DNA of 14,252 nt from the NCBI GenBank assembly GCA_964384675.1, contig CAYLNK010000158.1, positions 1 through 14,252 of the forward strand, read 5' to 3'. Shown here piece after piece: positions 7,052 through 12,926 of this stretch. Each line of letters starts with the position of its first letter. Position 1 is the first letter of the stretch. The notes beneath the pieces were generated by a model, which ran no database searches, was not told the origin of the DNA, and saw only the letters and a program-made list of their open reading frames with translations. The translations under genes were made by a program, and so were the position numbers. Origin of the DNA: CAYLNK01 sp964384675 (GTDB taxonomy: Bacteria > Acidobacteriota > Thermoanaerobaculia > UBA5066).

Positions 7052-8455
7052 ATGTCGAGCGTAGCTGCAGCGCCGTTGGCGCAGCCGGCGCAGGCGGCGC
7101 AGGCCCCGGCGGAGCACGAGGACAAGAGCTCCTTCTGGTTCCTGACGATCGCGGCGGCCTTCTTCCTGATCTCGGGCCTGGTCGCCCTGATCGTGGCCGG
7201 GAAGCTTCAGCTGCCGACGCTGCTCGGCAACATCTCGTGGCTCACCTACGGTCGGCTCCGCCCGCTGCACGTGAACGGGATGCTCTTCGGCTGGCTCCTG
7301 GCCGCCGACATGGGCCTCTGCTTCTACCTGGTGCCCCGCCTCTGCGGCGTCAAGCTCTGGAGCGAGAAGCTCGGGATCGCCACGATGCTGCTCTGGGTCT
7401 TCATCGTCCTCTCGGCCGTCGTCACGCTCGCCGCCGGGATGAACCAGGGCCTCGAGTACGCGGAGCTGCCGTTCTTCATCGACGTGCTGGTGACCGTCGC
7501 CTGGGTGATGTTCGCGGTGAACATCTTCGCCACGGTGGCGGTTCGCAAGTACACCCAGATGTACGTCTCCCTCTGGTACATCATGGCGGCGATCCTCTGG
7601 ACGGCCTTCGTCTACATCGTCGGGAACTTCGCCACGATGCTCACGGCCGGCGTGAACCAGGCGAACCTCAACTGGTTCTACGTCCACAACGCCGTGGGAC
7701 TGATCTTCACGCCGCTCGGCCTCGGGATCGGCTACTACTACATCCCGAAGGCGGCCGACACGCCGCTCTACTCGCACAAGCTGTCGATGGTCGGCTTCTG
7801 GTCGCTGGCGTTCGTCTACGTCTGGACCGGCGCTCACCACATGCTGCACGGCCCGATCAGCCAGTGGCTCCAGACGGTGTCCATCCTCTTCTCGGTGATG
7901 CTGATGATCCCGGTCTGGACCCTGGTCTGGAACTTCTTCGCGACGATGAAGGGCCAGTGGCACCAGCTGAAGGACAACGTCCCGATCAAGTTCATGATGA
8001 CCGGGACCATCTTCTACCTCCTCACCTGCTTCCAGGGGCCGATGCACAGCCTCCGGAGCGTGAACGCCATCGTCTCGAAGACCGACTGGATCGTGGGGCA
8101 CGCCCACATGGCGGTGCTCGGCGCCTTCTCCTTCTTCGCGGTCGGCGGCGCCTACTACTCGATCCCACGGATGCTGAAGACCCGCCTCCACTCGGAGAAG
8201 CTCGCCAACGCCTCGTTCTGGCTCTGGCTCGTCGGCGGCCTGTCGTTCTTCGTGTCGCTCTGGATCGGCGGCTTCCTCCAGGGACTCCAGTGGAACAACG
8301 CCTCGATCCCCTTCATCGACACCGTGAAGTTCATGCAGCCCTTCTGGTCGGTGCGGCTCCTGGGCGGCACCCTGATGTTCACCGGGATCCTGCTCTTCTT
8401 CTGGAACCTGATCGCCACGTGGCTGCACCGGCAGGACCGCCCGGTCGCGGCGTGA
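7052..8455 (+). CDS. ccoN: cbb3-type cytochrome oxidase catalytic subunit I
   Basis: The 467-aa CcoN holds the low-spin heme b and the heme b3-CuB centre that reduces O2 to water and pumps protons. Twelve or so membrane helices are apparent. Ligands seen: His73 (RPLHVNG) and His352 for low-spin heme; His350 (GHAHMA) for heme b3; His212 (YVHNAVGL), His262 and His263 (GAHHMLH) for CuB. Tyr256 falls where the cross-linked helix-VII Tyr of Pseudomonas stutzeri CcoN (Tyr251) lies, with a constant offset of 5 that also holds for the CuB and b3 ligands. The usual FEGPM motif reads FQGPM, so the conserved Glu is Gln328. The start is ATG 7052, preceded by a GAGGTG ribosome site. A start at 7013 would overlap the cytochrome gene and add an Arg-rich 13-residue stretch. 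The N-terminal 25 residues are Ala/Gln-rich. Confidence 0.96.
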   Translation: MSSVAAAPLAQPAQAAQAPAEHEDKSSFWFLTIAAAFFLISGLVALIVAGKLQLPTLLGNISWLTYGRLRPLHVNGMLFGWLLAADMGLCFYLVPRLCGVKLWSEKLGIATMLLWVFIVLSAVVTLAAGMNQGLEYAELPFFIDVLVTVAWVMFAVNIFATVAVRKYTQMYVSLWYIMAAILWTAFVYIVGNFATMLTAGVNQANLNWFYVHNAVGLIFTPLGLGIGYYYIPKAADTPLYSHKLSMVGFWSLAFVYVWTGAHHMLHGPISQWLQTVSILFSVMLMIPVWTLVWNFFATMKGQWHQLKDNVPIKFMMTGTIFYLLTCFQGPMHSLRSVNAIVSKTDWIVGHAHMAVLGAFSFFAVGGAYYSIPRMLKTRLHSEKLANASFWLWLVGGLSFFVSLWIGGFLQGLQWNNASIPFIDTVKFMQPFWSVRLLGGTLMFTGILLFFWNLIATWLHRQDRPVAA

Positions 8456-8471
8456 GGACGGAGGAGACGCC

Positions 8472-9035
8472 ATGAAGGTCGACAGGTCCAGCCTCGTCTT
8501 CGCCCTCACCGCCACCGGCTTCTTCATGGTGGGCGGCATCCTCACCACGGTTGCCCCGCCCCTGCTCGACAGGAGCTGGGCGCAGCCCGCCCCGGGCGTC
8601 AAGAACTACGCCGAGCTCGCGAAGAAGGGCGACGCCGCCGCTCAGACCGTGATGCTCGGGAGGGCCATCTACGTCCGTGAGGGGTGCTGGTACTGCCACA
8701 CGCAGCAGACGCGCACCATCGAGGCGGACACGGTGCGCTCGGGCTGGCGCGGCGAGCGGAGCCCGGTCTCGACGCCGGACGAGTTCGTCTTCGATCAGCC
8801 GCACCTCTTCGGGACGCGGCGGGTCGGTCCGGATCTCTCGCGGGTCGGCGGGAAGTACGACCGGCAGTGGCACGTCACGCACTTCCGCGACCCGCGCAGC
8901 CTCGTGCCCGGCTCGGTGATGCCGCCGTTCCCGTGGATCGTGAAGAACCCGAAGGAGCTGGACGCTCTGATCACCTACATCCAGAGCCTCGGCCGCGCCA
9001 AGGACTGGCGGCCCGGGCACGACTACGAGGAGTAG
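8472..9035 (+). CDS. ccoO: cbb3 oxidase monoheme cytochrome c subunit II
   Basis: The 187-aa CcoO is the membrane-anchored monoheme cytochrome c that passes electrons to the low-spin heme of CcoN. It has an N-terminal anchor helix (about 8-30), one heme site CWYCH (72-76) followed by TQQTR as in CcoO, the RVGPDLSRVGGKY segment (117-129), and an axial Met150 in PGSVMPPFPW. The acidic end DYEE is also usual. Length is slightly short of proteobacterial CcoO (about 200 aa). GGAGG just upstream of the ATG gives a good ribosome site, 16 bp after ccoN. As no diheme CcoP is encoded nearby, CcoO may be the only heme c in the core oxidase and would have to dock with the heptaheme protein directly or through a soluble cytochrome. 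Confidence 0.95.
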   Translation: MKVDRSSLVFALTATGFFMVGGILTTVAPPLLDRSWAQPAPGVKNYAELAKKGDAAAQTVMLGRAIYVREGCWYCHTQQTRTIEADTVRSGWRGERSPVSTPDEFVFDQPHLFGTRRVGPDLSRVGGKYDRQWHVTHFRDPRSLVPGSVMPPFPWIVKNPKELDALITYIQSLGRAKDWRPGHDYEE

Positions 9036-9038
9036 GCG

Positions 9039-9218
9039 ATGGCCGACTACACGTACCTGTCGGTCTACTGGATGTACGGGCTGATGTTCTTCTTCGTCTT
9101 CGGCACCGGGTTCTTCCTGTGGAAGGCGATCCGGAGCGGCACGGTGTCGATGGACGAGGCCCCCAAGTACCGGATGCTCGAGGACGACGGGCCGGCGCGC
9201 GGGCCCGGAACGGAGTGA
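9039..9218 (+). CDS. Small CcoS/CcoQ-like membrane protein
   Basis: This 59-aa frame starts at ATG 9039, 3 bp after ccoO, with GAGGAG at the end of ccoO as ribosome site. The product has one membrane helix (about residues 9-30, rich in Phe, Tyr and Met) and then KAIRSGTVSMDEAPKYRMLEDD. That tail resembles the CcoS pattern of a helix followed by VRSGQ, an acidic stretch and RIL-DD. Its position, between ccoO and the CcoP-like gene, is where ccoQ lies in proteobacteria. It could therefore be a CcoQ-type stabilising subunit or a second CcoS-like assembly factor. Composition and codon use match the neighbours, and the gap to the next gene is 9 bp, so I regard it as a real gene. The exact role is unresolved. 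Confidence 0.75.
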   Translation: MADYTYLSVYWMYGLMFFFVFGTGFFLWKAIRSGTVSMDEAPKYRMLEDDGPARGPGTE

Positions 9219-9227
9219 GGTGACACC

Positions 9228-9533
9228 GTGGAGAAGGAGAAGTTCGAGGTCAAGGAGCTGGCGGGCGGCTGGATCACCGAGCGGAAGGGGACGCCGATCC
9301 CCGCGTTCCTGAAGCTCGCCTACGTCGGGTTCTCGCTCTTCGCCGTCGGGTATCTCTTCCTCTACCGCATGGGAGAGGAGGGGCACGCGTCGCGGGGAGC
9401 GCTCGTGAAGGAAGCCAACAAGGTGATGCAGGCTCCGCCCGGGCCGTGGATCGCGTTGCTCGCCGCGTGCCTCATCGTCTTCATCGGAGGCCTCTGGTAC
9501 TACGCGTTCGCGAGCGGGCCGGAAGAGGACTGA
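9228..9533 (+). CDS. Heme-less CcoP-like membrane subunit
   Basis: The 101-aa product has two membrane helices (about 26-46 and 74-94) and no CXXCH motif. The N-terminal part, WITERKGTPIPAFLKL leading into a helix that ends YLFLY, resembles the N-terminal anchor domain of CcoP/FixP, where a Glu is followed by Pro-X-Pro and a helix ending YLVLYP. Glu18 falls at the position of the conserved CcoP Glu that is thought to feed the proton channel of CcoN, with one residue inserted before the prolines. I infer a CcoP stripped of both cytochrome domains and given a second helix. The start is GTG 9228 behind GAGGTGA. The similarity is by eye and moderate, so another oxidase accessory subunit is possible. 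Confidence 0.65.
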   Translation: MEKEKFEVKELAGGWITERKGTPIPAFLKLAYVGFSLFAVGYLFLYRMGEEGHASRGALVKEANKVMQAPPGPWIALLAACLIVFIGGLWYYAFASGPEED

Positions 9534-9555
9534 GCCGAGGAGCTGAGGAGGCGCC

Positions 9556-11433
9556 GTGGAGATCCCCGTCTCGTCCGCCTACAAGCGCCTGCGTCTTCCC
9601 GACGAGGAGCGGTACTGGGTCGAGCAGGTGAAGTGCCGGGTCGGCTGCCCGGTCTTCACCGACGCGTGCGGCTACGTGACCGCCGTGGCCGAGGGCCGGG
9701 ACGAGGACGCGTACGCGATCGCGCGGGCGACGAACCCGTTCGTCTCGATCTGCGGACGGATCTGCGGCGCCCCGTGCGAGGCCGCCTGCCGGCGAGGGAG
9801 CGTCGACACGGCGGTCGCCATCCGGGCCGTGAAGCGGTGGGCGTGCGAGAAGTACGGGAACGACACGGGCGAGAGCGAGCGGTACCACCGGTACGCCGAC
9901 ACGCGGATGCTGATCCCGAAGGCCCCGCGTTCCGAGCGGATCGCGGTGGTCGGCTCGGGCGTGGCCGGGCTCACGGTCGCCCATGACCTGGCGCGCGCCG
10001 GCTATCCGGTCACGGTCTTCGAGGCCGGCAAGGTGGCGGGCGGGATGCTCGCCGTGGGCGTCCCGCTCTACCGGCTCCCGCGGGAGCTGGTGAAGACCGA
10101 GATCGAGGCGATCCTCTCCCTCGGAGTCGAGCTGAAGCTCGAGTCGCCGGTCGGCGTGCCGGGCCGGACGCTCCAGGACCTCCGCTCGCAGGGCTTCAAG
10201 GCGTTCTTCGTGGGGGCGGGGCTGCAGGGGAGCCGCCGCCTGCCGATCCCCGGCCACCAGCTCCCCGGCATCGTCGACGGCCTGGAGCTCCTGCGGAAGG
10301 CGAACACGGGCGAGGCGGTCGCGATCGGTCCGCGCGTGGTCGTCGTGGGCGGCGGGAACGTCGCGTTCGACGTGGCCCGCACCGCGGCACGGCAGCCCGG
10401 CGTCACGTCGGTCCACGTGGCCTGCCTGGAGTCGCGCGAAGAGATGCCCGCCGACGCCGTCGAGATCGAGGAGGGGCTCCACGAGGGGCTCGTCCTCCAC
10501 CCGTCGCTCGGGCCGAAGGCTTACCTGGGCGAGGGGAAGATCGAGGGGATCGAGTTCGTCGCCTGCGTCTCGGTCTTCGACTCGGAGAAGCGGTTCAACC
10601 CGCGCTTCGACGAGAGCATCCGGGAGACCTTCCCCTGCGACACGGTGATCCTCTCCATCGGCCAGAAGGCCGAGCTCGATTTCCGCAACGGGGAGGAAGG
10701 GCGGATCGAGCTGACCGACCGCGGGCTCGTGAAGGTGACGCCGGAGACGCTCCAGACGACGTGCCCCGACGTCTTCGCCGGCGGCGACGTCGTTCTGGGC
10801 CCGCGCCTCTTCATCGACGCGATCGCGACGGGCCAGGTCGCCGCGCGCGGCATCCACGACTTCCTGCGTGGGACCACCAGCTCGGTGACGCTCGACAGCC
10901 GGTGGTCCGCCGCGACCTACACCATGGCTCAGGACTGGGAGGTGGCGACCCGCCAGCTCCCGCCCTCGGCCGCGCCGAGCGCCGCCGAGCTGCCGGCGCA
11001 TCCCGGCCGGATCGTCGAGCTGAACTATCCGGAGGTCGCGGCGCGCGGGCAGGCCCAGCGCTGCCTGCGCTGCGACGTGCAGACGTATTTCGAGGCGGGC
11101 CGCTGCATCGCGTGCAACGGCTGCGTCGACGTCTGTCCCGACGATTGCCTCCACCTGGTCGGGCTGTCGCAGGTGGCGTCCGACCCGCGGCTCATGGCGC
11201 TCGCCGAGTCGCAGCTCGGCGTCACCGCGGCGCAGCTGGCGTCGTTCGAGCCGGGCGAGCTCGATGCCCTCGGCGGCGTGATGCTGAAGGACGAGACGGC
11301 CTGCATCCGGTGCTCGATGTGCGCCACGCGCTGCCCCACCGCGGCGTTCACCATGCAGCGCTTCGGCTTCCATCGGCGGGTCGTCGTGGAAGAAGGTGAG
11401 AACCCGGCGATCCGGTACGGAAGCGTGACGTGA
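9556..11433 (+). CDS. GltD-like FAD/NAD(P) oxidoreductase fused to 2[4Fe-4S] ferredoxin
   Basis: The 625-aa protein resembles the glutamate synthase small-subunit/NfnB/DsrL-type flavoenzymes, which move electrons between NAD(P)H and iron-sulfur partners. Seen in order: an N-terminal Cys-rich cluster domain with Cys27, Cys31 and Cys38, then CGRICGAPCEAAC (66-78); an FAD-binding VVGSGVAG (131-138); a second dinucleotide site VVVVGGGNVA (261-270); the FAD-closing FAGGD (407-411); and a C-terminal ferredoxin with CIACNGCVDVC (517-527) and CIRCSMCATRC (583-593), enough for two [4Fe-4S] clusters. No membrane helix or signal is seen, so it is cytoplasmic. The first Cys spacing (C-X3-C-X6-C) differs from typical GltD. 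The start is GTG 9556 with GAGGAG-type ribosome sites. The stop overlaps the ccoG start by 4 nt (GTGA). It is not a standard cbb3 gene. I infer a reductase that supplies electrons to CcoG or to oxidase maturation. Confidence 0.88.
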   Translation: MEIPVSSAYKRLRLPDEERYWVEQVKCRVGCPVFTDACGYVTAVAEGRDEDAYAIARATNPFVSICGRICGAPCEAACRRGSVDTAVAIRAVKRWACEKYGNDTGESERYHRYADTRMLIPKAPRSERIAVVGSGVAGLTVAHDLARAGYPVTVFEAGKVAGGMLAVGVPLYRLPRELVKTEIEAILSLGVELKLESPVGVPGRTLQDLRSQGFKAFFVGAGLQGSRRLPIPGHQLPGIVDGLELLRKANTGEAVAIGPRVVVVGGGNVAFDVARTAARQPGVTSVHVACLESREEMPADAVEIEEGLHEGLVLHPSLGPKAYLGEGKIEGIEFVACVSVFDSEKRFNPRFDESIRETFPCDTVILSIGQKAELDFRNGEEGRIELTDRGLVKVTPETLQTTCPDVFAGGDVVLGPRLFIDAIATGQVAARGIHDFLRGTTSSVTLDSRWSAATYTMAQDWEVATRQLPPSAAPSAAELPAHPGRIVELNYPEVAARGQAQRCLRCDVQTYFEAGRCIACNGCVDVCPDDCLHLVGLSQVASDPRLMALAESQLGVTAAQLASFEPGELDALGGVMLKDETACIRCSMCATRCPTAAFTMQRFGFHRRVVVEEGENPAIRYGSVT

Positions 11434-12668
11434 ACGCCCTCCCGACCTGGAGCGGCCGTCACAACCGGCGGCGCCGGGTGATCCAGCTCGGGTTCCTGGT
11501 CGTGTTCTTCGTGCTCCCCCTGGCGAACGGCTTCCGGTGGGACCTCGAGACGCTGCGGCTCCACGTGGCCGGGCAGGAGATCTGGCTCGACGAGTGGGCG
11601 CTCCTCTGGCTCGGGCTGATGGTGGCGATGTGGGCGATCGCGGCCGTCTCCCTGGTGCTGGGCCGCGTCTATTGCGCGTACGCCTGCCCGCAGATGATCT
11701 TCTCCGAGCTGGCGCACGACGCGGACGCCGTGGCCCGCCGCCTGACGAACCGGTTCGCCGCGAGGATGCCTCCCGCGCGCCGCGCGCGCGTGGAGCGGGT
11801 GGCGGCGCTCACGCTGGTCGGGGCGCTGTCGCTGGTCTCGACGGTCTTCTTCATGGCGTACTTCGCGCCGCTCCCCGAGGTGCTGGCGCGGCTCGCGCGT
11901 CTCGACGCCACGCCGTGGATCGGGGCGATCGGCGTCGTGACCACGGTCCTCGCGTTCCTGGACCTTTCGCTGGTGAGGGAGCGGTTCTGCCAGTCCGTCT
12001 GTCCCTACGGTCTCCTGCAGGGCGTCATCGAGGACGGACGGAGCCTCCACGTGGCGTTCGACGAGTCGACGGGACCGTGCATCGGCTGCCGGGCCTGCGA
12101 GAAGACGTGCCCGATGGCGATCGACATCCGGGAGGGCTCGTTCCAGATGGAGTGCACCCGGTGCGGGGCGTGCGTGGACGCCTGCGAGAAGGTGCTGTCG
12201 CGGCGCCACCGGCCCTCGCTGCTGTCGTTCCGGCTGGGGGTGGGCGCGGGGACGTGGGACGTCAAGCGCGTCCTCGTCCTGGTCTCCACGGTCGCCTTCT
12301 CGGTCGCGTTCGCCGTGGCGATCGCCCGCCGCGCGCCGGTGGCCTTCCAGCTCTCCCCGGTCTACGCGGACTCGGCGAGCCGCGGGCCGGGCGCGCCGGA
12401 GTCGAGGTTCCTGCTGCGAGCGGCCAACCGGGGCGGGGAGCCCGTCACGCTCCGGGTGAGGGCCGAGGGGCTCCCGCCGGACGCGGTGGTCGAGGGCCTC
12501 GCGGACGGGGTCGTCGCGGGCGGGACCGAGCGACGGTTCGACCTCGTGGTGAGGGTCCCCGGGTCCGAGCTGAGATCGAGCGTCACCCCGTTCGTCTGGA
12601 TCGTCGAGACACCGCGCCGGGTCGAGCGGTTCCCATCCTCGTTCTACACCGGAGGAAAGACGTCATGA
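11430..12668 (+). CDS. ccoG: CcoG/FixG/RdxA polyferredoxin, cbb3 oxidase assembly
   Basis: The 412-aa CcoG is a membrane iron-sulfur protein of cbb3 oxidase assembly. In studied bacteria it reduces Cu(II) to Cu(I) for the copper pathway. Seen: about five membrane helices (near 17-33, 58-78, 124-146, 163-181 and 278-298); the conserved membrane cysteines YCAYACPQ (Cys82, Cys86) and FCQSVCPYG (Cys187, Cys191); a ferredoxin domain with CIGCRACEKTC (217-227), MAIDIREG (229-236) and CTRCGACVDAC (242-252); and a C-terminal periplasmic Ig-like FixG domain (about 305-408). Length is a little below the usual 460-480 aa. The GTG start overlaps the preceding stop, and the stop overlaps the next gene's ATG, so both junctions suggest translational coupling. 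Confidence 0.94.
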   Translation: MNALPTWSGRHNRRRRVIQLGFLVVFFVLPLANGFRWDLETLRLHVAGQEIWLDEWALLWLGLMVAMWAIAAVSLVLGRVYCAYACPQMIFSELAHDADAVARRLTNRFAARMPPARRARVERVAALTLVGALSLVSTVFFMAYFAPLPEVLARLARLDATPWIGAIGVVTTVLAFLDLSLVRERFCQSVCPYGLLQGVIEDGRSLHVAFDESTGPCIGCRACEKTCPMAIDIREGSFQMECTRCGACVDACEKVLSRRHRPSLLSFRLGVGAGTWDVKRVLVLVSTVAFSVAFAVAIARRAPVAFQLSPVYADSASRGPGAPESRFLLRAANRGGEPVTLRVRAEGLPPDAVVEGLADGVVAGGTERRFDLVVRVPGSELRSSVTPFVWIVETPRRVERFPSSFYTGGKTS

Positions 12669-12844
12669 CCCCACGATGGAGCTTCTTCCGGCGCGAGGAC
12701 CGCATCCTCGCCGTCATCCTCTGGGGCACGGCGGTGCTGTTCGTCGGCGTGATGGTCGCGACCTGGGTGGCGAGCAAGCGCGCGAACCCGGTGCTCCTCG
12801 ACCTCGAGACGGGGAAGCCCGTCGCGAAGCGCCCGGCGCTCTGA
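12665..12844 (+). CDS. Small single-helix membrane protein in the ccoH position
   Basis: This 59-aa frame begins at ATG 12665, overlapping the ccoG stop by 4 nt (ATGA), with GGAGG (12652-12656) upstream. The product has a basic N-terminus (MTPRWSFFRRED), one membrane helix (about residues 14-36) and a short tail ending ETGKPVAKRPAL. By the positive-inside rule the N-terminus is cytoplasmic. In proteobacterial clusters ccoH (fixH) lies between ccoG and ccoI, but CcoH is about 150 aa and has a periplasmic domain missing here. I recognise no family. The coupling to ccoG argues that it is a genuine gene acting in oxidase assembly or stability. Confidence 0.7.
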   Translation: MTPRWSFFRREDRILAVILWGTAVLFVGVMVATWVASKRANPVLLDLETGKPVAKRPAL

Positions 12845-12850
12845 GAGGCT

Positions 12851-12868
12851 GTGAAGACACCTCTTCAC
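12851..12868 (+). promoter_or_regulatory. Small hairpin in the ccoG/ccoI gap
   Basis: GTGAAG (12851-12856) pairs with CTTCAC (12863-12868) around a 6-nt loop, 6 bp after the stop of the 59-aa gene. No T-run follows, so a classical terminator is unlikely. It could be an RNA processing or stability element. Confidence 0.35.
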
Positions 12869-12897
12869 GGTCTCGAACCGGTGCCCCGGGGGGCGCG

Positions 12898-12915
12898 GGG
12901 GGCGGAAGCGCCCCC
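12898..12915 (+). promoter_or_regulatory. GC-rich hairpin just upstream of ccoI
   Basis: GGGGGCG (12898-12904) pairs perfectly with CGCCCCC (12909-12915) around a GAAG tetraloop. The stem ends 11 nt before the ccoI ATG, where no good Shine-Dalgarno sequence is seen. It may lower ccoI translation or trim read-through, keeping the pump below the level of the oxidase subunits. There is no T-run. Confidence 0.45.
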
Positions 12916-12926
12916 GATCAGCTGAG

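Noticed and set aside
3784..7125. Minus-strand open frame of 1113 codons opposite cytochrome b and the heptaheme gene
   Set aside because: The translation is dominated by Arg, Glu, Val and His repeats with no domain, typical of the antisense of GC-rich genes. The plus strand carries unmistakable heme and Qo-site motifs.
6947..8602. Minus-strand open frame of 551 codons opposite ccoN
   Set aside because: It is His/Glu/Arg/Asp-rich with no recognisable fold and lies opposite a textbook CcoN with all metal ligands.
9481..11373. Minus-strand open frame of 630 codons opposite the flavoenzyme gene
   Set aside because: It has shadow composition, and the plus strand has Rossmann and ferredoxin motifs.
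11537..12844. Long plus-strand frame overlapping ccoG in another phase
   Set aside because: Only its last 60 codons (12665-12844) are protein-like, and these are called as the 59-aa gene. The part inside ccoG is Arg/Gly-rich shadow.
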